From Bacteroidota bacterium (GTDB taxonomy: Bacteria > Bacteroidota > Bacteroidia > Bacteroidales > TTA-H9), in contig QKGM01000009.1 in assembly GCA_003250395.1 (NCBI GenBank), positions 83,788 through 138,938 on the forward strand: a stretch of 55,151 nt of DNA. The letters are read 5' to 3'. Below the pieces are notes generated by a model that was not told the DNA's origin, made no database searches, and saw only the letters and a list, made by a program, of their open reading frames with translations. Within the stretch, counting starts at the first letter, position 1; every line of letters starts with the position of its first letter. This document shows positions 8,264-18,300 of this stretch, piece by piece. The translations under genes and the position numbers were made by a program.

Positions 8264-8788
8264 TTAGTTTAAGATTGCTGTCACACCTAACCCCACAAGA
8301 ATGCCACCCAGCCCCCACAACCATTTATCTGTTCTGGATCGTTTAGCTTCCTTAATGGCTTTGTCAAGTTGTTCCTTTGAAGCGATAATAGAATTATCCA
8401 CCTGATCAAGTCTTTTATCAACTGTCGAGAGTTGAGAGGCAGTCTTTACGAGTGTTGAATCATATCGATAGCTCAACAGCCTGTATGATTCCCTGAGCGA
8501 ATCATTCCAATATGAATACAACCTGAGTTTATGCTCATACTGGCTTATCAACGATTCGATATTCCCTGTATTTAATGACAGTACCAGTTTTCGGGCCTCT
8601 TCATACAATCCTAACCTGAAGGGACTCACTACCCATGCAGAATCACATTCTACTTTAACATCCATACCCCGGGTAATAAGTACTGGTGGTGTTACCGGAT
8701 CAATTTCAGTAAGTATAATTTCCTGTCCGCTAACGGAAAAGAAGCAGAAAATGAGAAATGAGAATAAAAAACCGGTGTAGTTATTCAT
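8264..8788 (-). CDS. Secreted coiled-coil protein with C-terminal TM helix
   Basis: 174 aa; family not recognised. The N-terminus has a signal peptide (MNNYTGFLFSFLIFCFFSVSGQ, cleavage around residue 21). A coiled-coil-like segment spans about 100-150 (repeated Leu/Asp/Gln heptads around LSTVDKRLDQVDNSI). A C-terminal TM helix, about 156-172 (WGLGGILVGLGVTAIL), ends three residues before the stop. The protein would be periplasmic but tethered at its C-terminus. Its start overlaps the stop of the upstream gene by 8 bp, and the lysozyme starts 16 bp downstream, so translation is probably coupled. The arrangement recalls spanin-type lysis accessory proteins, but I see no sequence homology. Confidence 0.7.
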   Translation of the reverse strand: MNNYTGFLFSFLIFCFFSVSGQEIILTEIDPVTPPVLITRGMDVKVECDSAWVVSPFRLGLYEEARKLVLSLNTGNIESLISQYEHKLRLYSYWNDSLRESYRLLSYRYDSTLVKTASQLSTVDKRLDQVDNSIIASKEQLDKAIKEAKRSRTDKWLWGLGGILVGLGVTAILN

Positions 8789-9164
8789 AGTTTTGAAGCG
8801 TTGAGAGTTTCTTCTGAAGTTCGATAATTGTTTTGTTTTCCTTACGAATGTCAGACAGGGTAGCGTTCAGTCTGGTATTGACAGCAGCAAGCCGATTAAG
8901 CATATCAACATCCAATTGCTGAACCTGTGCATCCAATGCATGCAGGTCTGCACGCGCACTATCGAGTTGCAGGGTTAACAATTTAACCGATGCACGTGCA
9001 TCCTCCAGTGTTTCTATTGCTTTCCCAAGGCCCTCACGTGCAGCCTTCATTTCCCTGATTGCACTATTGGCATCTCCCCTGCTAAGGAGTATAATCACAA
9101 ATTGAACTGCTACAATAAGCAGTATCAGAATAATGACAAATTTAACTGTTCGATTACTTTCCAT
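8781..9164 (-). CDS. Small membrane-anchored coiled-coil protein
   Basis: 127 aa; family not recognised. It has an N-terminal TM helix (about residues 8-27, VKFVIILILLIVAVQFVII). Almost all the rest is predicted coiled coil: regular Leu/Ala heptads in about 33-122 such as AIETLEDARASVKLLTLQL. Topology would be one inner-membrane anchor with a periplasmic rod. It overlaps the next gene by 8 bp and starts 11 bp after the upstream gene ends, so it sits firmly in the operon. Architecture resembles phage i-spanins (TM plus periplasmic coiled coil); that is an analogy, not a homology claim. Confidence 0.7.
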   Translation of the reverse strand: MESNRTVKFVIILILLIVAVQFVIILLSRGDANSAIREMKAAREGLGKAIETLEDARASVKLLTLQLDSARADLHALDAQVQQLDVDMLNRLAAVNTRLNATLSDIRKENKTIIELQKKLSTLQNYE

Positions 9165-9175
9165 GATTTAAGGCA

Positions 9176-10492
9176 TTATGGTTTTTTACCTTCGTTTTTA
9201 ATTTTTACGACCTTGTTAAGCAGATCAAACCAGAATGGGGCTCCAAAAGAGATGGCTATTGCAGTTAATAAAAGTCCGAAAAAGGCGTAGTTCGTATTAA
9301 CTCTGTAGAACACGAAAGCTATCCGGTCGCTTAAGTTAAGCTTGTCAGAATAGGAGACCGCACAATCCCTGCTCAGGTCTTTTGGGTTAAAAGATAATGC
9401 CGAAGATACAATTTTTGGTTTAATCAGTTTGCATCGCCTGTCATAAACCTTCTGCAGGCATTGCATCCGCTCGATCGAATCACGCTTTGAAATGAGGATT
9501 TCTTTCATGTGTCCTGAAGTGTCTGCTATTTTATCATTACTGGCATGTCCGGGTTTTGCTAATGGATTCAAAGCTTGAAAGTCATCGGGGATCCCATAGC
9601 CAAGGGCGAGAAGATTATTAGGAGTCCTGATATCCTCCTTCAGCATCGTGATAACTTCATCGGCCAGCTTATTAACAGAAGCCGCAGAATCAGGCTGACC
9701 ATTTATCCGGGATGTATCTGTGCCCTTTGACTCAATCCATGAACCGGCTAATTGTACCATTGCTTTACGCGCATCGTCATTTGTTGAAAGACGCGATGCA
9801 ATCTCAATAGTATTAACATTAAAGACAACAGCAATGGTAAACCCGAGTACCAGCGTATTGTATTGCATCCTTCTTTTATATCGTCCAATCAGAAGCTCCA
9901 TCGTTTCATTGTACCAATCTACGAGTAGCTGCCTGAATTTTTCCTCATGCGATTGGGTTTCAGTTGGCTTTTCCGCCCATAGAGAACGTAGAAACCGGTG
10001 GGTTTCAGGATCAATTCTGCATGAAATTTCACCACATTTAATTTCACCACTTTCAAGAATTTCCGATATTGCCTCCTCATCATGCTTATTGCCTTCTGTT
10101 GCAGATTCTTTAAGGATATCACAAATGGTTTTTGAAAACCTTTCCGGATTGATATACGACGGACGCTTAAACCAGTTGTTTAATCCAAGGTATTTAATCC
10201 CAGGCATGTTATAAAAAGCCCATGCCAGGGAGGGATCATCTTTGAACCAGGACCATCGGGGTGGAACGAAAAAACAAATAACGCTGATAATCCCTTTCTT
10301 AAATCGCATGAACGACCAGGGTTTTCCTCGCTGATCGTCATTCAACATCCGGTAAATAGTACTACGTAGTAATCTGGCCCGAAGTCCGAATATTGATGCA
10401 AGCAATTCCATTACAGTTGTTGCAAGCAGGCTATAAATCAAAAATATAAATATCAGGCCAATGGCAATGTCTAAAACAGGTGAACCAAACAT
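9176..10492 (-). CDS. Uncharacterised membrane protein, first gene of the lysozyme operon
   Basis: 438 aa. A hydrophobic N-terminus (about 7-34, LDIAIGLIFIFLIYSLLATTV) is followed by a soluble stretch with PSYINPERFSKTICDIL near 110, a second TM near 210-226, another soluble loop, and a final TM (about 400-420) in a GAPFWFDLLNK motif. I recall many unannotated bacterial proteins with the same three landmarks ('AIGL.F.ylLlSl', 'PSYIP..tFa.alLD', 'GAPFWFDLLNK'), so this looks like a widespread but unnamed family. It begins the four-gene operon ending in the GH24 lysozyme. A TAAATTTG box about 60 bp upstream could drive the operon. Confidence 0.75.
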   Translation of the reverse strand: MFGSPVLDIAIGLIFIFLIYSLLATTVMELLASIFGLRARLLRSTIYRMLNDDQRGKPWSFMRFKKGIISVICFFVPPRWSWFKDDPSLAWAFYNMPGIKYLGLNNWFKRPSYINPERFSKTICDILKESATEGNKHDEEAISEILESGEIKCGEISCRIDPETHRFLRSLWAEKPTETQSHEEKFRQLLVDWYNETMELLIGRYKRRMQYNTLVLGFTIAVVFNVNTIEIASRLSTNDDARKAMVQLAGSWIESKGTDTSRINGQPDSAASVNKLADEVITMLKEDIRTPNNLLALGYGIPDDFQALNPLAKPGHASNDKIADTSGHMKEILISKRDSIERMQCLQKVYDRRCKLIKPKIVSSALSFNPKDLSRDCAVSYSDKLNLSDRIAFVFYRVNTNYAFFGLLLTAIAISFGAPFWFDLLNKVVKIKNEGKKP

Positions 10493-10553
10493 ATCTTTAC
10501 GGTTTTAAGTTAGATTTTGGTCAGAATCTTTATATCGACAGTACAAACCATTA

Positions 10554-10561
10554 CAAATTTA
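10554..10561 (-). promoter_or_regulatory. Putative -7 box (TAAATTTG) of the lysozyme operon
   Basis: TAAATTTG on the minus strand, matching TAnnTTTG, about 60 bp upstream of the 438-aa gene's ATG. AT-rich surroundings make a chance match possible. Confidence 0.4.
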
Positions 10562-10699
10562 ATTCAAACACAGCAGGAAAACAGAAAAAAGGAGTAAAAA
10601 AAATCAGAATGATATAGAATAAATAAGCAACCAACAGAAAAGCTTAAATATTCACTCAACACATATCTGTTGATCCAATAAACAGAACTTATATTCTGA

Positions 10700-13600
10700 T
10701 CAGACTACTTCATACTCCTGCCATGATTTAATACTCAGTTCCGAAACAGGTTTCCGGCAGAAAGCTGCGATGAAGGCAGCAGCGAGACGGTCGTTGGTCA
10801 ATAGCGGGATGTTATGGTCAATTGCTGCACGCCGTATCGTATAATCGTTAGATAATTCCGTTTTACTGTGGTCTTTGGGGATATTAATAATCAACTCAAC
10901 CTGTTTATTACGAATAAGGTCGAGTGCATTAGGCGTCCCTGCCTCATCAGGCCAGTTCACACTGGTTACGATCAATCCCTGCTCATTAAGAAACTTAGCA
11001 GTACCATGCGTTGCAAAGATATTAAAACCTCTTTCGGCTAAAAGTCGGCAGGCTTCCAATAACTGGGTCTTTGAGCGGGTAGGGCCCGAAGAGATTAATA
11101 CATTTTTCTCCGGAATTCGATAACCAACAGCAAGCATTGCCTTTAACAAAGCATCGTAAAAATCCTCACCAATACAGCCAACCTCTCCGGTTGAAGCCAT
11201 CTCGACACCCAGAACCGGATCAGCCTTTGATAAACGTGAAAAACTGAACTGGGAGGCTTTCACACCAACATATTCCAAATCAAACAATGTTTTATCCGGT
11301 TTCCCCACTTCTTCACTCAGCATAACTCTGGTAGCTGCCTCAATCATGTTTATCTTCAACACCTTCGACACAAAAGGAAAACTACGCGAAGCCCTCAGGT
11401 TGCATTCTATCACTTTTATATCATTGTCGCGTGCTAAAAACTGAATATTGAATGGTCCGGTAATATTGAGCTCCCTCGCGATTTGTCGTGTAATTTTCTT
11501 TATGCGACGGATGGTTCCCAAATAAATTTTCTGCGGTGGAAAAACGAGTGTTGCATCTCCACTATGAACCCCGGCATATTCAACATGCTCTGAAACAGCG
11601 TAAAGAACAACTTCTCCTTTGTCAGCTACTGCATCAATCTCGATTTCTTTAGCCTGTTCGATAAACTGACTGACTACTACAGGGTGCTCACCTGAAACAC
11701 TGGCGGCTAATGTGAGAAAATGGTTAAGTTCTTCCCTGTTAGATACCACATTCATCGCTGCACCTGATAATACATAGGAAGGCCTGATCAGAACAGGGAA
11801 ACCGGTTTCTTCAACAAATTGATGAACCTCTTCCAGATTATTTAGTTCTTTCCAACGTGGCTGATCAACGCCAAGCCGATCTAACATTGAGGAGAATTTA
11901 TGACGATCCTCTGCTTTATCAATCGACGCAGCGCTGGTTCCAAGAATATTAACGTTCTGCTTTGCCAATCTAAGGGCCAGATTATTAGGAATCTGACCTC
12001 CCACTGAAACAATGGTTCCAAACGGATTTTCCAGTTCAATAATATCCATTACCCGTTCAAAAGTCAACTCATCAAAATACAACCTGTCGCATAAATCATA
12101 GTCAGTACTTACCGTCTCAGGGTTAAAGTTAATCATCACTTTACGGTAACCACATTCCCCTGCAGTGGTAAGTGCATTAACTGCACACCAGTCAAACTCA
12201 ACCGAAGATCCGATACGGTAGGCACCAGAACCCAAAACAATGACTGACTTATTATCATTTTCAAACCGAAAATCATGAACTGATCCATTGTAAGTTAAAT
12301 ACAGGTAATTAGTAGCGGCAGGATATTCAGCTGCCATAGTGTCAATCTGCTTTACAACAGGAACTATCCCCATACCTGTTCTTAATTGGCGTACTAATTG
12401 TACACCATCATTCAGTGCAGCTCCTCTATACTTAAGCACACATCTGGCAATCTGAAAATCACTGAAACCTGCCTGTTTAGCCTCCCGAAGCAAATCAACA
12501 GGTAATTCTGTAAGCCCGCCAATTCGAAGCAATTTATGCTCAAGCCGGAAAATATGGTGGAGTTTTTCAAGAAACCAACGGTCAATTCCTGTAAGATGAT
12601 GAATCTTCTCTACCGAAAAATTCTCAAGAAAAGCCTGATAGATTACAAAGATCCGTTTATCAGTAGGATGGGTAAGCTCAAATTCAATATCATCTGAGAA
12701 CCATTCATGGTTAGCAACAAAACCATGCATCCCCTGTCCGATCATCCTGAGTCCTTTCTGAATGGCTTCTTCAAAAGAGCGACCAATGGCCATAACTTCA
12801 CCAACACTTTTCATGCTGGAACCGATCTCTTTCGATACCCCGATAAACTTATCAAGATCCCAACGTGGAATCTTAACGACAATATAATCAAGCGCCGGTT
12901 CAAAGCATGCGGTAGTACATCTTGTAACAGCATTCTGCACTTCATGAAGCCCATAACCCAACCCGAGTTTGGCTGCAACAAATGCGAGGGGATAACCAGT
13001 TGCTTTGCTGGCGAGTGCAGAAGAACGCGAAAGCCGTGCATTCATCTCAATGACCCTGTAATCCTCTGAGCCAGGATCAAGGGCAAATTGCACATTACAC
13101 TCCCCTATAATTCCTACATGCTTTACGATTCGCATCGACAATTCACGTAATTTATGGTACTCAGTATTACTCAATGTCTGACTGGGTGCAACAACAATAC
13201 TTTCTCCTGTATGAATTCCTAGAGGATCAAAATTCTCCATATTACATACGGTGAGACAGTTGTCATAAACATCTCGTACAACCTCATATTCCACCTCTTT
13301 CCACCCCTTAAGAGACTCTTCAACCAACACCTGAGGAGCATATGCAAATGCATTTGAGGTAAGTTCAACAAGCTCTTTGTCGTTATTACAAAAGCCACTA
13401 CCTAATCCGCCCAAGGCAAAAGCACTACGACATATCACCGGGTATCCCAGATTATTAGCAGCCTCTAAAGCTTCGTTAATAGAATTACAGGCAAAACTAC
13501 GGGCAGTCTTAACACCTATTTCGTCAAGCTTTCGGGCAAACAAATCACGATCCTCAGTATCAATAATTGACTGCACTGGTGTACCCAATACCTGAAGGTC

Positions 13601-13927
13601 ATACTCTTTCAGCTTACCCTCCCGGAATAACTCTACGCCACAATTCAAAGCAGTTTGCCCTCCAAAAGCCAACATAATACCCTGAGGTTGTTCCTTTCTT
13701 ATTACATTTTCAACAAATTCAGGTGTAACCGGGAGAAAATAAATATGGTCGGCTATATCAGCAGATGTCTGAACAGTCGCTATATTGGGGTTGATTAATA
13801 CAGTTTCTATTCCTTCTTCTCTCAGTGCTTTCAATGCCTGTGAGCCGGAGTAGTCGAACTCACCGGCCTCACCAATCTTAAGCGCTCCTGAACCCAGCAC
13901 CAGCACCTTCTTTATATTCGTCTTCAT
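10700..13927 (-). CDS. carB: Carbamoyl-phosphate synthase large subunit
   Basis: 1075 aa, full length. It shows the internal duplication of CarB: the first synthetase half begins VLGSGALKIGEAGEFDYSGS and the second near residue 560 with VIVLGSGAYRIGSSVEFDW, each an ATP-grasp unit. A C-terminal MGS-like allosteric domain starts around 935 (NVLISSGPTRSKTQLLEA). The enzyme makes carbamoyl phosphate from bicarbonate, two ATP and ammonia delivered by CarA, feeding pyrimidine and arginine synthesis. It starts 14 bp after the carA stop, so the two are co-transcribed. No truncation or frameshift seen. Downstream lies a 207-bp gap before the lysozyme operon. Confidence 0.97.
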   Translation of the reverse strand: MKTNIKKVLVLGSGALKIGEAGEFDYSGSQALKALREEGIETVLINPNIATVQTSADIADHIYFLPVTPEFVENVIRKEQPQGIMLAFGGQTALNCGVELFREGKLKEYDLQVLGTPVQSIIDTEDRDLFARKLDEIGVKTARSFACNSINEALEAANNLGYPVICRSAFALGGLGSGFCNNDKELVELTSNAFAYAPQVLVEESLKGWKEVEYEVVRDVYDNCLTVCNMENFDPLGIHTGESIVVAPSQTLSNTEYHKLRELSMRIVKHVGIIGECNVQFALDPGSEDYRVIEMNARLSRSSALASKATGYPLAFVAAKLGLGYGLHEVQNAVTRCTTACFEPALDYIVVKIPRWDLDKFIGVSKEIGSSMKSVGEVMAIGRSFEEAIQKGLRMIGQGMHGFVANHEWFSDDIEFELTHPTDKRIFVIYQAFLENFSVEKIHHLTGIDRWFLEKLHHIFRLEHKLLRIGGLTELPVDLLREAKQAGFSDFQIARCVLKYRGAALNDGVQLVRQLRTGMGIVPVVKQIDTMAAEYPAATNYLYLTYNGSVHDFRFENDNKSVIVLGSGAYRIGSSVEFDWCAVNALTTAGECGYRKVMINFNPETVSTDYDLCDRLYFDELTFERVMDIIELENPFGTIVSVGGQIPNNLALRLAKQNVNILGTSAASIDKAEDRHKFSSMLDRLGVDQPRWKELNNLEEVHQFVEETGFPVLIRPSYVLSGAAMNVVSNREELNHFLTLAASVSGEHPVVVSQFIEQAKEIEIDAVADKGEVVLYAVSEHVEYAGVHSGDATLVFPPQKIYLGTIRRIKKITRQIARELNITGPFNIQFLARDNDIKVIECNLRASRSFPFVSKVLKINMIEAATRVMLSEEVGKPDKTLFDLEYVGVKASQFSFSRLSKADPVLGVEMASTGEVGCIGEDFYDALLKAMLAVGYRIPEKNVLISSGPTRSKTQLLEACRLLAERGFNIFATHGTAKFLNEQGLIVTSVNWPDEAGTPNALDLIRNKQVELIINIPKDHSKTELSNDYTIRRAAIDHNIPLLTNDRLAAAFIAAFCRKPVSELSIKSWQEYEVV

Positions 13928-13941
13928 GATTTCCCTATTGC

Positions 13942-15042
13942 TTAATAATTTGTAAATGGAAGATTATCCGGTTCTGTAATACTCCTAATAAAATGATCGA
14001 ACAAGAATTCAGTATCAGCAGGTCCACCGGCAGCTTCAGGATGGAATTGAACTGAAAAGAAGGGTTTCTCCATATGACGAATTCCCTCACAACTTCCATC
14101 ATTCAGGTTTACAAACAGAGGAGTCCATTCCTTTGATAAAGAGGAGGCATCTACCGCAAAACCATGATTTTGAGATGTTATAAAACAACGATTTGTTCCG
14201 ACTAACCGGACTGGCTGGTTGTGCCCTCTATGTCCATACTTTAACTTAAAAGTTTTAGCTCCTGATGCTAACGCCATCAGTTGTGAGCCCAAACAGATCC
14301 CGAAAATTGGAATATCTTTGCTGAGAGCTGTTTGCAGGTAGGATATTGTTGCTTCACAACGCTGTGGATCACCAGGTCCATTGGTAAGGAAAAGACCATC
14401 AAATTTATCACCAGTAAAATCGTAATTCCAGGGGACTCGCACAACAGTAGTATCACGACGTAGCAGACAACGAAGAATGTTGGTCTTTACACCTGTGTCA
14501 ACAAGCATGATGCGATGGCGACCACTACCATAAACCACAGGCGCGTTTGTAGATACTTCTGCAACCAAATTACGTTGATTGGGATCATTCCATTCAATCG
14601 ATTCTTCAGATGTTACAAACCTCGCTTTCATTGAACCCGTTTCACGAATAAGACGTGTGATGGCACGGGTATCTACCCCGAAAATTGCAGGTATTTTATG
14701 AAGTTGAAGCCATTCGCCAAGACTTCTTCGGGCATTCCAGTGACTATATTCAAATGAATAATCGGCAATAACTAATCCACTGATATGAATTTGCTCTGAT
14801 TCAAAAAAAGCTGATAAGTCATCAATAATTGTATCGGCAGGAACTCCATAATTTCCAATCAGAGGATAAGTTGCTATTAATATTTGTCCACGATAGGAAG
14901 GGTCAGTAAGGCTTTCCGGATAACCATTCATTGCGGTATTAAATACAGCTTCTCCTGCAGCAGGTGCATGGTAACCAAAAGAATAACCTTCAAATCGGCT
15001 ACCATTCTCAAGTTCCAGGGCCATTTGTGATAATTGACTCAT
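13942..15042 (-). CDS. carA: Carbamoyl-phosphate synthase small (glutaminase) subunit
   Basis: 366 aa. The N-terminal CarA domain (1-150) contains GEAVFNTAMNGYPESLTDPSY. The C-terminal class I glutamine amidotransferase domain has the triad C250 (GICLGSQ), H334 and E336 (QFHPEAA). It releases ammonia from glutamine for CarB. The ATG at 15042 overlaps the stop codon of a short upstream open frame in an ATGA arrangement. A strong intrinsic terminator lies only about 40 bp upstream of the start. The operon is therefore probably controlled by attenuation; see the leader features. Confidence 0.96.
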   Translation of the reverse strand: MSQLSQMALELENGSRFEGYSFGYHAPAAGEAVFNTAMNGYPESLTDPSYRGQILIATYPLIGNYGVPADTIIDDLSAFFESEQIHISGLVIADYSFEYSHWNARRSLGEWLQLHKIPAIFGVDTRAITRLIRETGSMKARFVTSEESIEWNDPNQRNLVAEVSTNAPVVYGSGRHRIMLVDTGVKTNILRCLLRRDTTVVRVPWNYDFTGDKFDGLFLTNGPGDPQRCEATISYLQTALSKDIPIFGICLGSQLMALASGAKTFKLKYGHRGHNQPVRLVGTNRCFITSQNHGFAVDASSLSKEWTPLFVNLNDGSCEGIRHMEKPFFSVQFHPEAAGGPADTEFLFDHFIRSITEPDNLPFTNY

Positions 15043-15155
15043 AGTTCAATAAGTTGATAGTTGGTTGGAAAATACCCGACAAAAAAAAAGAACAACGAAA
15101 TGTTGTTCTTTTCTAACGGTCTTATATAATCGCTTTGGAGCGTTTGTAATGTCAT
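15039..15155 (-). CDS. Possible carAB leader peptide (38 codons; 52 from an earlier ATG)
   Basis: An open frame reads through the whole carA leader and stops with TGA at 15041-15039, sharing ATGA with the carA start. From the ATG at 15155 it encodes 38 residues; an in-frame ATG at 15197 would give 52, but that one lies very near or before the likely transcription start. The frame runs through both arms and the nine-T tract of the terminator, encoding a Phe-Phe-Phe stretch (SLFFFVGYF). A ribosome translating it would cover the hairpin. This layout resembles the enterobacterial pyrL leader of pyrBI. The resemblance is structural only; translation has not been shown. Confidence 0.4.
   Translation of the reverse strand: MTLQTLQSDYIRPLEKNNISLFFFFVGYFPTNYQLIEL
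15081..15112 (-). terminator. Intrinsic terminator/attenuator just upstream of carA
   Basis: Perfect 11-bp stem AAAAGAACAAC / GTTGTTCTTTT with a 5-nt loop; the 3' arm runs into a tract of nine T on the minus strand. It is about 40 bp upstream of the carA ATG and downstream of the putative carA promoter, so it should interrupt carAB transcripts unless relieved. It could also stop read-through from sprA. Confidence 0.85.
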
Positions 15156-15197
15156 TTGATAAAATAGTCTAATGACCAGGCTGAGTGCATTGGTCAT
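15131..15197 (-). promoter_or_regulatory. carAB leader hairpins upstream of the attenuator
   Basis: Two further inverted repeats: ATGACCA / TGGTCAT (15172-15178 with 15191-15197, 12-nt loop) and CGCT / AGCG (15131-15142, 4-nt loop). I found no segment complementary to the terminator's 5' arm, so a classic antiterminator is not evident. Confidence 0.45.
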
Positions 15198-15198
15198 G

Positions 15199-15206
15199 CA
15201 AAGATA
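15199..15206 (-). promoter_or_regulatory. Putative -7 box (TATCTTTG) of carAB
   Basis: Exact TAnnTTTG match on the minus strand, about 157 bp upstream of carA, which would give a leader of roughly 150 nt containing the attenuator. Confidence 0.5.
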
Positions 15207-15330
15207 CTAAATTATTAAATGAAAGATTTGTTCGTTTTCATCCTTTATATAAAAAAGCCGTTTAAATCTGATATAGTTACTTATTAATCATATCTAATTT
15301 TCAACCCAATCTAATGATTTCTAACTTAAA

Positions 15331-18300
15331 TTACTGTGCAAGAGAGAACCGAAGACTTATACCTCCTTTTGTTAAACTGGTGGCATATTGATTCGACACA
15401 TATGGGTTATTAAGGCTCTTTTCAAAAAATGCCCTGATAGTTAGACGCTGGTTCATCTGATAATCTGCTGAAAAACTTAATGAAACCACTCTCATTCCAG
15501 AAGAAACCTGATCAATTCTTTCTTCAATTCTACGCAACACTGTTTTATTATCCTTGATGGAGAAATCCGCTTTCAGGTTCAGGTCGCTCTTAAACTTCTG
15601 GGGAGACCCACCCCCTTTGAAAATTAATTGAAGGTCTTTAATCCGATAACCCATACCCAGTACTATCTCGTTACTTGCAACCTCTGTTACCTGACCATTA
15701 GTGAAACTCAACGAAAGGTTCCGGGTCTTCCGGAATTCTAAACGAGACAATATACTATTTTTCCAGGTCATATCAATACCCAGTAACGGGACAAACTGTT
15801 CAGTTATAGTTATCTGGGTTATCTGCTGCTGGGGTATAAAATTATTCGAAGCATCACGGGCAGCAGGTGCTCCATTAACCTCCTGATATAACACATTAGA
15901 GCTAAACGATCCTACATTATATGTTGATCTATAGGTATGAGACAAGGTAATGTCCTTCAGGTATTCTTTTACAAAATCAATTGACATAAGCCCTTTGTAA
16001 GTTATACGCCAGTTTGGTAAGGGGATTTTCGGGAAGGCGTTTGTAGCAATATCTTTTGGAGATTTATTTCCATAGGCAGCTAAAAACGCATAATGAAGCA
16101 CCTCCTGTTGATTTTGTCCATAACCCATAGGAAAACCAAGGCTATCCCATTGAGGATCGGCTAACCAGTTAGGATTGGCTTCTGCAAGACGTCGAGCAAC
16201 GTCAAGGCGATATTCTTTCATCCGCTCATAGACTTCGGAAGTGTTATCATCACGAATACCACTAAAAGCCGTTCCAATTGTCATATAACTGATGCTAAAA
16301 CTACCACGATCAACTGTTTCAGGCTCACCGTCAAAATTCTTGAAGTACTCAGTCTGATCGAGCGAATAGGTTCGTGTTCCTGTCAGATCAATCTTCAAAT
16401 CACGAATTGGTTCAAGCGTGAGACCCAATATGAGTGATGTGGTATACTTGGTGGCAAAGGTACCATTGAACAGAGTGTCCTCAGTAAGCCAATGCCCCTC
16501 GGCAGCCCTATTACGGATGTCATCCTGCAAACCAAAGACAAAACCGAGGCCGGGAGCACTTAGATTAAAATCATTACCAATCATTCCAGGAGTAAAAGTT
16601 ACCCCGGGCAACAATATTCCATTTGTTTCAGTATAGGAGATCCTACCGTCACGAACCAACATAGCAAACCTTAACAGGCCGTCACCAATAATCCGTGCAA
16701 TACTAGGACCTTCATCTTGTTTGGTTGAATCGGCCACTTTCTGTTGGTTCTTAACCTGAGAGTTAACAGATCTTGGAGCAGGTGATTTTCTTGAAGCAGG
16801 CCGCTTTGGTTGATTCAACTTCTTAAGGTAACCTATTTTATTATAGAGAGTTGTGAATTTAAACTGTCCGTTAATTTGTTTCGAATTGGAGTTTTCGATT
16901 GTATTCCCCATTATTTCCTGTATTGATCTTGCAGATGCAGTCCAGGTATAAGTTCCTTGATACCGCGTACTGGCTGTAACCCAATCAAACATTGGAATTT
17001 TATTAACAGGAATAGTATAGTTTACATTTACCTGTTGGTTATATCTGTTCATACGACCAAATCCTGTAATATTATTCCATATCTCACTATTTTTCTCCTC
17101 AACAGTATAGTAGTCATCCTTGTCGATCGATCCAGGCAGCTCATCTATCATGGCATTGGCTGAAGCATTATATTCAAACTTCAGCGACTGGGTCAGATCA
17201 AATTTCAAATCGTATGTACGATTCCAAACAAACGACTTCAGGTAGCTTGGCGTCAGGATTACGTCGGCAGAACTCTTATTGCGTAACTTTCGCTCTGTAT
17301 AATCACGGTTCATATCGGTACGGAAACTAAACAACCGTGGCAGGTAATAGAAGTTAAAATCACGAATCAATTGCAGTGATTTTGACCTTGAGATAAACCC
17401 AATCTTCTCGAAAGGTTTGACCAAAGGTGGTTGAATCTGATAATTATACCCAAGTCCTCCCCGATAGGTTCTTTTATTATCATATTCCAGGTCGATATTC
17501 TGAATATTTGTTTCGCTGTAGGAATAGCTAACATCAAAGTTCTCGACATCCCAGGGCATCGGTGTACCGGTATTTCCAACACGTTCTTTCCTTACATTGA
17601 GTAAACTGAAATTCTTCCGCACAACAAGATCTTCCGCAATTCTGGAAAGTGAGTCGCGTTGTTCATCAGTAGAAAGTGAGGCCAGTGCATCATCCATCTT
17701 TACATCCGGGTCAAGAGGATTATATTCAGGCGTCTTTGCGGTTCTGGAATAATCGAAGTGGAACGGAATTCTAATACCATAGTCTTCGGGGAAAAATTTC
17801 CCAAACTGTAAGTTGGTGCTAAAGTCAAACGCCTTAACCGTTTCTTTTTGGCGTTCGTTTGCTTTCTTTTCAATTGACCCAAATCCAGGTGTAGAGTAAG
17901 TCCCGGCAAAGGCTACATTGCCCAGATCGGCAAGTGTAGCTGTAAACCTGGCAGTAGCTGCCCATCCCTGCTCATCAACAAAATCACTTAGTCGAAGTTC
18001 ATTAACCCAGATTTCAGCACTCTTAGGATTCCCATCATCAATACTTTGAATACTCTGTCGTTTCGGATTTCTTACACCAATCATGATAGCACGGACATCA
18101 CTAAGGCTGGGGCTACCAACCACTGATATTTTGTTTTTCCCATCATAAGCAATATAAGGTATTGATTGTGATACCCCTTCAAGAGAAGATACCATATCTA
18201 CATTCCGTTGTTGCTTTATACTTACTATACGTTCAAGATCAATATCAAACCGATTGGCTTCAGGCCAGATTTCCTCATCAGTTTTTGTTCCCCACGGTGT

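Noticed and set aside
7747-10492. Prophage remnant
   Set aside because: Only a lysozyme is phage-like. No capsid, tail, integrase, repressor or attachment repeats were seen, and flanking genes are intact.
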